64,000 bases of DNA from Mucilaginibacter sp. PAMB04168. GTDB lineage: Bacteria; Bacteroidota; Bacteroidia; Sphingobacteriales; Sphingobacteriaceae. The stretch lies in NCBI RefSeq assembly GCF_039634365.2, contig NZ_CP155079.2, positions 4,278,001 through 4,342,000 on the forward strand. The letters run 5' to 3'. Below the pieces are notes generated by a model that searched no databases, was not told the DNA's origin, and was given only the letters and a program-made list of their open reading frames with translations. Position numbers and translations under genes: made by a program. This document shows, one piece after another, positions 17,196 to 25,412 of the stretch (its first letter is position 1; every line of letters starts with the position of its first letter).

Positions 17196-19510
17196 TGAGA
17201 CGCATTAGCCACCTAATTTATTTTATATTGCTGTTGTGCTGTTATGCTGCACAAGCACAAACAACTGAATTAAGGCAGAACCATGTTATATGGACAAGCC
17301 AAAGCCAAAATTCGGGCGAATCTATGCCTTGTGGAGGTGGCGATATTGGGCTTAACGTTTGGGTTGAAAAGGGTGAACTGTTTTTTTACATTTCAAGAAG
17401 CGGCACTTTTGATGAGAATAATACCATGCTCAAGCTGGGCCGCGTACGGGTGAAGCTGTCACCCAACCCGCTCGAAGGGAAAGATTTTAAGCAGGAACTA
17501 TCCTTACAAACAGGCGCTGTACATATTGAAGGCAGCAATACCGGCTTGAAGGCTGATCTTAAAATTTGGGTGGACGTTTTTAACCCGGTAATACACGTTG
17601 AGGTAAAAGCCAGTAAACCGGTATTAGTGCAGGCTGCCTACGAAAACTGGCGTTTTAAAGACCGTTTTACCAGCGGTAAGGAGAACAATCAAAGTTCCTG
17701 GAAATGGGCTAAGAATCCGGATATAAAAACAGCTAAGGATCAGGTTAATTTTACCAGTAATGGAATTCAGTTTTACCACCAAAACACCGGCAAAACCATT
17801 TTTGATACCACAGTGGTACATGAGGGCATGGCCGCTGTAAAATCTCAACTCTATAATCCACTCTTCTACTTAACATTTGGCGGACGTATGCAGGGCAATG
17901 GCATGTTGCCCGGGGGCACTTATGAGGGTACGTATGCAGGCACGCCTTTTAAGGGCTTAAGTTTAAAGAGCCAATCGGCCACCAAAACGCAAAGCTTTGA
18001 GGTTTACTTACACACCGAGCAAACCCCATCCGCAAGCACCTGGCAAGCGAGCCTACAAAAAACGATATCAAAAGCTGTACAATCCTCACACAAAGCCCTT
18101 ACAACTACGCAAAATTGGTGGAAACAATACTGGAATCGCAGTTTTATACATATCAATACCGATTCGGTACAAACGGAAGCCTGGCAGGTAGGGCGCAATT
18201 ACCAACTGTTCCGTTACATGCTGGGGTGCAATGCGTTTGGCCAGTTCCCTAGTAAATCAAACGGCGGACTTTTTACTTACGATCCCAATTTTATTGACAC
18301 GGCCATTAAGCTTACCCCCGATTTTCGTCTTTGGGGAGGTGGTTTAATTACGGCACAAAACCAGCGACTGGTCTATTTCCCCATGCTTAAAAACGGCGAC
18401 TGGGACTTGATGAAACCACAGTTTGACTTTTATCTGCGAATTTTAAAAAATGCTGAATTGCGCTCACAAACCTACTGGGGGCACCCGGGCGCCAGCTTTA
18501 CTGAACAGCTGGAAAACTTTGGCCTTCCTAACATATCTGAATACGGCTGGAAACGTCCGGCCAGTTTTGATAAGGGAGTAGAATACAATGCCTGGCTCGA
18601 ATATGAGTGGGATACCGTACTGGAGTTTTGTTACATGATGCTAGAGACTGAACGCTATACAGGTAGAGACATTAAACCGTACATCCCTTTTATTGAAAGC
18701 TGCCTTACTTTTTTTAATGAGCATTACCAATACATAGCCCGTAACAGGGGCAGCAAGGTGTTTGATGCAGCCGGACATTTAGTTTTATATCCCGGATCGG
18801 CAGGTGAAACGTTTAAAATGACTTACAATTCTACCTCCACTATAGCCGCCTTAAAAACAGTGCTCACCCGTTTGCTGGAACTACCTGATGAATATCTTAG
18901 TACCGAAAAACGCACTGCTTGGGAAACCATGCTTAAGCGCATTCCGCCAATCAGCTTCAGAGAATTTAACGGCCATAAAACCATTGCACCAGCGCAAAGC
19001 TGGGAACGGGTGAATAATGTAGAGACCATGCAACTTTACCCGGTTTATCCCTGGGGCATTTATGGCATAGGCAAACCCGATCTGGACGTAGCACTAAATA
19101 CCTGGAAATATGATACCCTGGCCGTAAAATTCAGAAGCGGCATTGGCTGGAAACAAGATAACATTTTTGCGGCTCGGCTGGGTTTAACAGATGAAGCCAC
19201 AAAGCTTACACTCGTTAAGCTAAAAGACTCCGGCCGGCGCTTCCCGGCGTTTTGGGGACCGGGTTTTGATTGGACGCCCGATCATAACTGGGGAGGCTCG
19301 GGCATGATTGGCTTGCAGGAAATGCTGCTGCAAACAGATGGCAGAAAAATATACCTGCTACCTGCCTGGCCAAAAAAATGGGATGTACACTTCAAATTGC
19401 ACGCCCCTTATGAAACTACCATCGAAGTTAAAGTAAAACATGGCAAGCTTACCTATTTAAATGTATGGCCGGAGAGCAGAAGGGCTGATGTGGTTAATAT
19501 GTTGAAATAA
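17195..19510 (+). CDS. Secreted DUF5703-type protein, probable glycosidase
   Basis: A 771-residue secreted protein with a signal peptide ending AAQAQ. The N-terminal part is a beta-sandwich (HVIWTSQSQNSGESMPCGG, GDIGLNVWVEKGELFFYIS), followed by a long helical region from about residue 330 that looks like an (alpha/alpha)6 toroid, as in GH95-like enzymes (YWNRSFI, GGLFTYDP, WGGGLITAQNQRL, YNAWLEYEWDTVLEF). I recognise it as the DUF5703 family, a glycosidase-like family of Bacteroidota whose activity I do not know. It is co-transcribed with the acetylesterase and the GntR-type regulator. The C-terminal beta domain (PYETTIEVKVKHGKLTYL) also matches the GH95-like layout. A glycan hydrolase role is an inference. 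Confidence 0.75.
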   Translation: MRRISHLIYFILLLCCYAAQAQTTELRQNHVIWTSQSQNSGESMPCGGGDIGLNVWVEKGELFFYISRSGTFDENNTMLKLGRVRVKLSPNPLEGKDFKQELSLQTGAVHIEGSNTGLKADLKIWVDVFNPVIHVEVKASKPVLVQAAYENWRFKDRFTSGKENNQSSWKWAKNPDIKTAKDQVNFTSNGIQFYHQNTGKTIFDTTVVHEGMAAVKSQLYNPLFYLTFGGRMQGNGMLPGGTYEGTYAGTPFKGLSLKSQSATKTQSFEVYLHTEQTPSASTWQASLQKTISKAVQSSHKALTTTQNWWKQYWNRSFIHINTDSVQTEAWQVGRNYQLFRYMLGCNAFGQFPSKSNGGLFTYDPNFIDTAIKLTPDFRLWGGGLITAQNQRLVYFPMLKNGDWDLMKPQFDFYLRILKNAELRSQTYWGHPGASFTEQLENFGLPNISEYGWKRPASFDKGVEYNAWLEYEWDTVLEFCYMMLETERYTGRDIKPYIPFIESCLTFFNEHYQYIARNRGSKVFDAAGHLVLYPGSAGETFKMTYNSTSTIAALKTVLTRLLELPDEYLSTEKRTAWETMLKRIPPISFREFNGHKTIAPAQSWERVNNVETMQLYPVYPWGIYGIGKPDLDVALNTWKYDTLAVKFRSGIGWKQDNIFAARLGLTDEATKLTLVKLKDSGRRFPAFWGPGFDWTPDHNWGGSGMIGLQEMLLQTDGRKIYLLPAWPKKWDVHFKLHAPYETTIEVKVKHGKLTYLNVWPESRRADVVNMLK

Positions 19511-19530
19511 CTCCAAAATGAAATTTCTAG

Positions 19531-19612
19531 TTTCGAACGGCGATAAGACGTCCTTTGAGGTTAATAAGCCAGTCGCTTAAAAAGATTCTCGCATACGCTC
19601 GAAAATGACAAC
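19531..19612. repeat. Degenerate short dispersed repeat (TCGAAATGAC family)
   Basis: Intergenic segment with TTCGAACGGCG at one end and ACGCTCGAAAATGACA at the other. It resembles the segments at 19669-19747, 21825-21910 and 50741-50816, which share a TTTCGAG / CTCGAAATGAC word. It is degenerate and shows no coding capacity. Confidence 0.4.
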
Positions 19613-19618
19613 AGTACA

Positions 19619-19664
19619 TTTATAGTAAAAGAGCCTGGCAAATGCCAGGCTCTTTTACTATAAA
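19619..19664. terminator. Strong bidirectional terminator between convergent operons
   Basis: A perfect 22-bp stem (19619-19640 with 19643-19664) with only AA between the arms. A-rich left arm and T-rich right arm give terminator features on both strands. It lies between the DUF5703-type gene (+) and the GH127 gene (-). Confidence 0.9.
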
Positions 19665-19668
19665 TTTG

Positions 19669-19747
19669 CCATCTCGAACTAGAGAGATTTTCGAACCGAT
19701 CAGATTATTGCTCAGATAATATCTCTCTTTGTACTCGAAATGAGCTT
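19669..19747. repeat. Degenerate short dispersed repeat (TCGAAATGAC family)
   Basis: Begins CCATCTCGAACTAGAG and ends ACTCGAAATGAGC, with an imperfect inverted structure. It is a relative of the copy at 19531-19612 on the other side of the terminator. Confidence 0.4.
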
Positions 19748-19772
19748 TAAATTATTTGTTAAACTGTTGAGT

Positions 19773-21812
19773 CTATCTATCCACCGGCATCCAGGTTTCC
19801 ATATCAACATGTCCGCGGTTTCCCCAGGCGTAGTAAGGTATTAACCGGATGCTTATTTTTGATGATTCAGTACTGGCTACCTCACGGTAAAGCGTATTTT
19901 GCCAGCTACCTCCATTTTTAACATCCGCCTTGCCGGTTAAGCTCATGATAGGGCTATTTTGGATGCGGATCAACTCCGGCTTTAAATCATTTTTTAACGG
20001 AATAGCAATGTTAAATACCTTTTGTCCCTTGGGTAAATCGGCCGATTCCAGGCAATATACTACTGGTCCGCGTTTTACCGCTACCTGGTTCCGGGTTTCT
20101 TCAACCAATGGGTTTGCTTCCAACAATTTTACCGGCATAGGCAGGTTTAGTTCTATTTTGTCTCCGGCTTTCCACTGGCGGTTAACCTCCGCATACTGGC
20201 CCGATGTGATCGGCGTATTTACGGCTTGTCCATTAACTGTTAACGTTGCACCATTACACCAGCCAGGTATTCTCAAAAACAACGAGTAAGCGCTGGCTGG
20301 CGCTTGCTGCAATACAATGCTTACTTTACCATCCCAGGGGTATTCTGTAGTTTGTGTTAACTTAATTTTAGCGCCATTTTTAGTGGAAGTGTTCAATGCA
20401 TTACCGCCATATAAATTAAAATACAACCCTTTGTCTGATACACTATAAGCATAATTACCCACCTCCGCAATGGTACGTACCACATTGGGCGGGCAGCAGT
20501 TAGATAACTTGATATATCCCACTCTGTCCTTTGACCACCGCTGATTAAATGGCAAATCGTCCGAATAGCTCATGGGATTAGTGTATAAAAAGTTCTTACC
20601 ATTAAGGCTAATGCCCGATAATACGCTGTTATATAAAGCCAGTTCCATTACATCAGCATATTGTGCTTTGCCGGTGGTTTGCAGCATACGCCAGTTCCAT
20701 AATACGTTACCAATATTGGCGCAGGTTTCGTTGTGTGACGTAAAGTTAGGTAGCTGGTAATCACGCCCGTACGCCTGATGCACCTTCTGTACATCAACCG
20801 GGTTATAAGAAGTACCGTCGGGCGATACGCCATCGTACAAGGCCCCTGTACCACCGGTTACGTACATTTTGCGGTTCACCACATCGTTCCACATCAGGTT
20901 AAGCGTATGCATTAACGTACTATCTCCGGTTTCGGCGTACACATCGGCAGCGCCGGCAAACAGGTAATTAGCCCTTACTGCATGGCCCATAGCTTTGGTT
21001 TGCTGGCGGAATGGAATGCGATCCTGGTTGTCGTCAGTTCCGTCTTTCATTAAGCCGCGTATATCAATCAGGTTTTTGGATAGCTCCAGGTATTTAGGAT
21101 TGCGGGTAGTGCGGTACATCTCAACCACTCCCATATAGTGCGAAGGGCAGATGGCATTTCGCGCCAGCTCGGGCGATGCGGTTTTATAGAATTTATATAA
21201 ATAATCAGTAGCTTTAATAGCCACGTTAAGCAGCGTTTTTTTACCAGTAGCACGGTAATGTACACAGCCTGCAGTCATCAAATGCCCAAGATTATAAGTC
21301 TCAAAGTTCAGCCTGTCGGCAAAGGCCTTTGCATTTTTAGGATCGTTGTGCTGAGCAATAATAGTAGGTGTATGTATGTAACCGTCTGCCCGTTGCGCTT
21401 TAGCTATCACCGCTATGGTTTTATCCATTAAGCCATCAAGCTTGGGGTCGCGTGTTACGCTGTACATGCTTGCCACAGCCTCAAACAGCTTGTAAAAGTC
21501 ACCATCATGAAACGGCGGACCAGAATGCGAACCGGTATCAAGCCCCGCTGCTATTTCAAAATTCCGGAACGCATGGCTAACCTTAGGATCGGTATACACC
21601 GCCCACAAATTCGGGATCATGGTGTCGCGGCAAACCTGAAAACGGTCGGCCCAAAAACCTTTTGTCCAGGTTACATTACCCATATCAACACTACCTAGCT
21701 TGGCGTACGGGCTGGCCGAGGTATTGACCAAGGCTTTGCTTTGAGCAAAGGCGGTGGCACTAATGGTGGTTAGCGCCCCAATACATAAAATCTTAACTAC
21801 ACTTCTCATCAT
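19773..21812 (-). CDS. Secreted GH127 glycoside hydrolase
   Basis: A 679-residue secreted enzyme of GH127 (DUF1680 fold). A signal peptide ends near AFAQ. The zinc and catalytic cysteine set of the family is complete: HNETC at 360-364 (E362, C364) and SNCCPPN at 437-443 (C439, C440); one of the paired cysteines is the nucleophile in beta-L-arabinofuranosidases of this family. YVTGGTGALYDG at 317-328 is also typical. Known activities include beta-L-arabinofuranosidase and an aceric-acid-releasing enzyme of rhamnogalacturonan II; the sequence does not decide between them. It is the last gene of the leftward locus, just before the bidirectional terminator. Confidence 0.93.
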   Translation of the reverse strand: MMRSVVKILCIGALTTISATAFAQSKALVNTSASPYAKLGSVDMGNVTWTKGFWADRFQVCRDTMIPNLWAVYTDPKVSHAFRNFEIAAGLDTGSHSGPPFHDGDFYKLFEAVASMYSVTRDPKLDGLMDKTIAVIAKAQRADGYIHTPTIIAQHNDPKNAKAFADRLNFETYNLGHLMTAGCVHYRATGKKTLLNVAIKATDYLYKFYKTASPELARNAICPSHYMGVVEMYRTTRNPKYLELSKNLIDIRGLMKDGTDDNQDRIPFRQQTKAMGHAVRANYLFAGAADVYAETGDSTLMHTLNLMWNDVVNRKMYVTGGTGALYDGVSPDGTSYNPVDVQKVHQAYGRDYQLPNFTSHNETCANIGNVLWNWRMLQTTGKAQYADVMELALYNSVLSGISLNGKNFLYTNPMSYSDDLPFNQRWSKDRVGYIKLSNCCPPNVVRTIAEVGNYAYSVSDKGLYFNLYGGNALNTSTKNGAKIKLTQTTEYPWDGKVSIVLQQAPASAYSLFLRIPGWCNGATLTVNGQAVNTPITSGQYAEVNRQWKAGDKIELNLPMPVKLLEANPLVEETRNQVAVKRGPVVYCLESADLPKGQKVFNIAIPLKNDLKPELIRIQNSPIMSLTGKADVKNGGSWQNTLYREVASTESSKISIRLIPYYAWGNRGHVDMETWMPVDR

Positions 21813-21824
21813 ATCTTATTAAAC

Positions 21825-21910
21825 TGTCATTTCGAGTGTTAAGAGAACTTTTTTCCAGGCGATTCGCTCACTATTGGAAAAGATTCATCACTATTGTTCG
21901 ATATGGCAAT
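21825..21910. repeat. Short dispersed repeat (TGTCATTTCGAG family)
   Basis: Starts TGTCATTTCGAGTG, contains GGCGATTCGCTCAC and complementary TTTTTTCC / GGAAAAGA words, and ends TTCGATATGGCAAT. It fills the gap between the GH106 and GH127 genes. Bounds are approximate. Confidence 0.5.
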
Positions 21911-21921
21911 ATTGGTTTCTA

Positions 21922-24900
21922 TTATTGTTCTATCAACTTTTCAATCACCACTGGCCCCATTAATCCTGCTGGTAACAAAGGTTTGCCTTCCAGGCGATAA
22001 GGTGCATTGGTCCAGGTTATTTGTTTCTCTTTAGGTAAGCGGTGGTCGCCCATCAAACGGTTGGCCCAGGTGTTAGTTACCTCAATTCTGATTTGGTTAA
22101 TACCCGGTTTTAACGCTTTACTAATGTTAACACGGTAAGGCGCTGTCCAGGCTACACCACATGGAACGTTGTTCACAAACACCTCAGCTATGTTATCCAC
22201 CCTACCCAGGCTTAACCAAACACCTTGTACTTTAGCAATACCCTTATAAGTAAACGTTTGATTGTAAACCGCAGTACCCGAATAATACTTTATTGTCGTA
22301 TCTGCCGATTTGCTCCAATCCTGCAATGCGCTCCATTGCACAGGCGCGTTTGGTCCGCCCATTTTAGCATCAAAAGTTACCGTCCATGCAGGCTGCAGGG
22401 TTTCCATAAATTGCCTTACCGGTTCCTTTTTATGGTTGGTAAGTACAGGCGCTGTACCTGGCTTTCTAAATATAATGAACACTGATCCGCTTGCCTCTAA
22501 TTTAACAGGCAGCACTGTTCGTTCATTTTGTACCTGCCAGCTGTTGGTTTGCTTAAACTCGCCTGTTAAAGCATCGGCCAATTCCGGCACGCGGCCTTTT
22601 GTACGTACCGACACCTGTAACTGGCGCGCTACACTATCCTGATTGGAGATAAAGTAGAGATCAAAATTTGTTGAGCTACGGTGTGTCCAAGCTAAATTTT
22701 TAGCACTATTACCAGATGCATCTGTTGCTATAAAGTCTTTTGTTAAGCCTATGCTCCTTAAATCAGGCTGTTGGTAAGGACCGGTTATTACCCTGCCACT
22801 GCGGTTTTGTTTAAGCGCCGGCCCCGCATTAGGATGATAAATGATTGTTGCTCCTGCCGCTACCAGCTCATTTAGCCGGTTTACTACCCGTTGCGACATC
22901 ACAGCGCCATTGGGCAACATTTGGGTATTACCCGGCACGACCAGGACTTTGTAACTGGCGCCACCAGGTAACTCTATACGGCCATTGTTTACTTTGGCCA
23001 GCCGCATCAGGGCATCCAGGTTAAACGAGTCATATTTATAACCGTTCAACGGATCTGTTAGGGCATCAGCATCAAGCGTATTGGCGCTACTGTTTACACC
23101 AATTGGCATGGTACGCATGGGCAACCCCTTATTAGCTAACCGTTCTTTTTCGCGTTCCACCCGTTCAGCGCCGAACAAGCCGGGCAAGGTTGGGATCAGC
23201 CTATCGGGTAGCATGGCCCTGCGCGGCGTTTCCTCGCCGGTGAACACCGCTATATCGGTAACCGGATTGCCTTGCTGGAGGAGCGCTTGGCAGCGTTCCA
23301 GATATTTAATCCATGCACGGCCTGGTTTAAACCAGGTTTGGTCGCGTTGCATAAACACACCAATGCCATCCAGTGTTAAGCCCGGCTTGCGATCCATCCA
23401 GGGGTTATGCGTATTGACATGGAAAACCAGCCTATTCACACCTAAGGCCAGGTTACGATCACCAAGTGCTTTTAACATTGCAGGATACTCATCCCACATG
23501 GTACGCAGTTCGGTAAATGATTCGGCCTGTATAATATTTTTGCCGTAAATGTGCCCGCCCGATATGGCATCCAGCATGTCGTTTGGCTTATCATGCGTAG
23601 GGCTGCGCAGCCAAAATTCGCCCATGGCTATATCAGCTTTGCTGTAGTGCAGCAGGCCGTCGCTTGTCATGGTTGGGGCAACGGCTTCGGCTGTAAAAAT
23701 ACAGCCTTTTTCATGCGCTAACTGAGCCATGGTGGTATAAAATTTATCAACCACCAACTCGGCAATGGTTTGCCTTACATCGGCCAGTACTTTTTCTGAT
23801 TGTGCTGCGCTTTGTATAGGCACGCCTGCCATTACCGGCAGGTATGGCATCAAATCATACCCTCTGCGTTGCTTAAATTCCTGCGCAAATCCGGCCGACC
23901 AATTCTGACTGCTACATTCCCAACTATCCACATGGAAAACTTTTAACACACGTTTGGCCAGGTCGGGTCCAATTTGTTTAATGGCTTCGCCAAACCAGCT
24001 GTCGAACTGTAGCTTAATAGCCTGCGGGTTGAACTTATCGCATTCCAGCCCGGCTCCCTTACCGCCGGTAGCATTGGTGTAACCGGTTGATGTATGCCCT
24101 ACGCGTAAAATAGTCCAGTTGCCTGCCGGGGCATCCCACTGCAAACGGCCGCTTGCATCCAGCTTACCGGTTAAGTCAATGATCTTATCTTTCGGGATAC
24201 ACAAATTATCAGGCAGTTGCTCCGTAGTAGTATGCTTGCTAATGCGCCAAACTTCGCCGGTTTTGCCTTCGTATTGATGAATGCTAGGCTCGGACGATAA
24301 TTCGATACCCGATATTTTGAGCGATTGCTTCCACTTGGCAAAATCCAAATCTTCGGCACCCGGCTCCGAGCCCTCTTTATTATAAATGAAACGGAAATAT
24401 TTGGCCGTAGTTGGTATTATCGACTGGGTAATAAACGTGTCATTATCCTGCCAGCCGTGGCGCGGTGCCTGCAAACGGGTTAAAGGACGAAAGCTTTTTC
24501 CATCATCACTAACGGCAATGAGCAACCGCTCGGCCTGGTAATTTGGAGCATTAGTACGCACTACTAACGACCGACAAGTAAACGGTGAGGCAAACTCCAG
24601 CTGTATCCAGCAAGAATCAGCGCTGGTAAAAGTTTTTTTGTTGGTTGGATCAGCTAAAAACTGGACATCTGTTCCCGAAACACTGCTAATAACCTTGGGA
24701 ATAATTTGTTTGGATGTAATGCCTGCACCTGCCGGAGAAGGGTAAGCTAGCACCGCAATGTCTTTGTAATAGCCTTTGTAGCTTTCAGGCCGGGTTAGCG
24801 TGTCGTTAAAGCGATGCCCACCTTTCAATTGTGTTTTTGTCCATACCACTTTTTGCATGGATAGTTCGGGCGTAATCCAGGGGCCGCCGGCAAGGGCAAA

Positions 24901-25290
24901 ACCATCACTATCATGCATGGCCATTTGCAGGCCCAGGCGATCTGCTTCCTGCATGGCAAACTTTACCATTGCCCACCACTCGGGCGTTAATTGCTCAACC
25001 GGAGGCGTTATCCACGCCGGGTTAGCAACACCTTTGATGGGCATTAAATAAGCGCCACCCATACCGGCCTGCTTCATGGCTTCCAAATCTGCAGTTATGC
25101 CGGCCTTGGTAACAGCAGCTTGCATCCAATACCAAAACACCCAGGGTTTGGCCGATTGTGGTGGATTCTTAAAAAGACGTTCCAGATCGGTTTGGGCCAA
25201 TACTTTGCCTCGTACCTGTGCCCGGGCATGGTTCACCGAAGAACCCAAGCAAACAATGCAAAGCAATATGTACAGTATGAGTTTCTTCAT
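21922..25290 (-). CDS. Secreted GH106 alpha-L-rhamnosidase
   Basis: A 1122-residue secreted enzyme with a signal peptide ending HARAQ. The N-terminal segment LERLFKNPPQSAKPWVFWYW, then GMGGAYLMPIKG and MHDSDGFALAGGPWITPE, marks family GH106; the mid-region VFHVDSWECSSQNWS contains a carboxylate expected in the active-site barrel. The C-terminal part carries a galactose-binding-like domain (GVWLSLGRVDNIAEVFVNN, then GINQIRIEVTNTWANRL). GH106 enzymes remove alpha-L-rhamnose from rhamnogalacturonan I or II. Its length (about 1100) is normal. Gaps to the neighbouring genes are about 110-120 bp and hold dispersed-repeat fragments rather than obvious promoters. Confidence 0.92.
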   Translation of the reverse strand: MKKLILYILLCIVCLGSSVNHARAQVRGKVLAQTDLERLFKNPPQSAKPWVFWYWMQAAVTKAGITADLEAMKQAGMGGAYLMPIKGVANPAWITPPVEQLTPEWWAMVKFAMQEADRLGLQMAMHDSDGFALAGGPWITPELSMQKVVWTKTQLKGGHRFNDTLTRPESYKGYYKDIAVLAYPSPAGAGITSKQIIPKVISSVSGTDVQFLADPTNKKTFTSADSCWIQLEFASPFTCRSLVVRTNAPNYQAERLLIAVSDDGKSFRPLTRLQAPRHGWQDNDTFITQSIIPTTAKYFRFIYNKEGSEPGAEDLDFAKWKQSLKISGIELSSEPSIHQYEGKTGEVWRISKHTTTEQLPDNLCIPKDKIIDLTGKLDASGRLQWDAPAGNWTILRVGHTSTGYTNATGGKGAGLECDKFNPQAIKLQFDSWFGEAIKQIGPDLAKRVLKVFHVDSWECSSQNWSAGFAQEFKQRRGYDLMPYLPVMAGVPIQSAAQSEKVLADVRQTIAELVVDKFYTTMAQLAHEKGCIFTAEAVAPTMTSDGLLHYSKADIAMGEFWLRSPTHDKPNDMLDAISGGHIYGKNIIQAESFTELRTMWDEYPAMLKALGDRNLALGVNRLVFHVNTHNPWMDRKPGLTLDGIGVFMQRDQTWFKPGRAWIKYLERCQALLQQGNPVTDIAVFTGEETPRRAMLPDRLIPTLPGLFGAERVEREKERLANKGLPMRTMPIGVNSSANTLDADALTDPLNGYKYDSFNLDALMRLAKVNNGRIELPGGASYKVLVVPGNTQMLPNGAVMSQRVVNRLNELVAAGATIIYHPNAGPALKQNRSGRVITGPYQQPDLRSIGLTKDFIATDASGNSAKNLAWTHRSSTNFDLYFISNQDSVARQLQVSVRTKGRVPELADALTGEFKQTNSWQVQNERTVLPVKLEASGSVFIIFRKPGTAPVLTNHKKEPVRQFMETLQPAWTVTFDAKMGGPNAPVQWSALQDWSKSADTTIKYYSGTAVYNQTFTYKGIAKVQGVWLSLGRVDNIAEVFVNNVPCGVAWTAPYRVNISKALKPGINQIRIEVTNTWANRLMGDHRLPKEKQITWTNAPYRLEGKPLLPAGLMGPVVIEKLIEQ

Positions 25291-25329
25291 GTTTTAAATC
25301 TTTCCTCCTTTGTATTTTGAGTACTAACG

Positions 25330-25398
25330 AGAAGTCCTTGCAAAGCGATTAGCTAATCAATTTGGAAAGATCGCTCACTTCGGTTCGGGTTGACAATA
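25330..25398. repeat. Remnant of a short dispersed repeat
   Basis: AGAAGTCCTTGCAAAGCGATTAG and TCGCTCACTTCGGTTCGGGTTGACA resemble a decayed copy of the TCATTTCGAG family, in the gap between the GH2 and GH106 genes. Weak evidence. Confidence 0.3.
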
Positions 25399-25412
25399 CT
25401 CTTTGTAATGTC

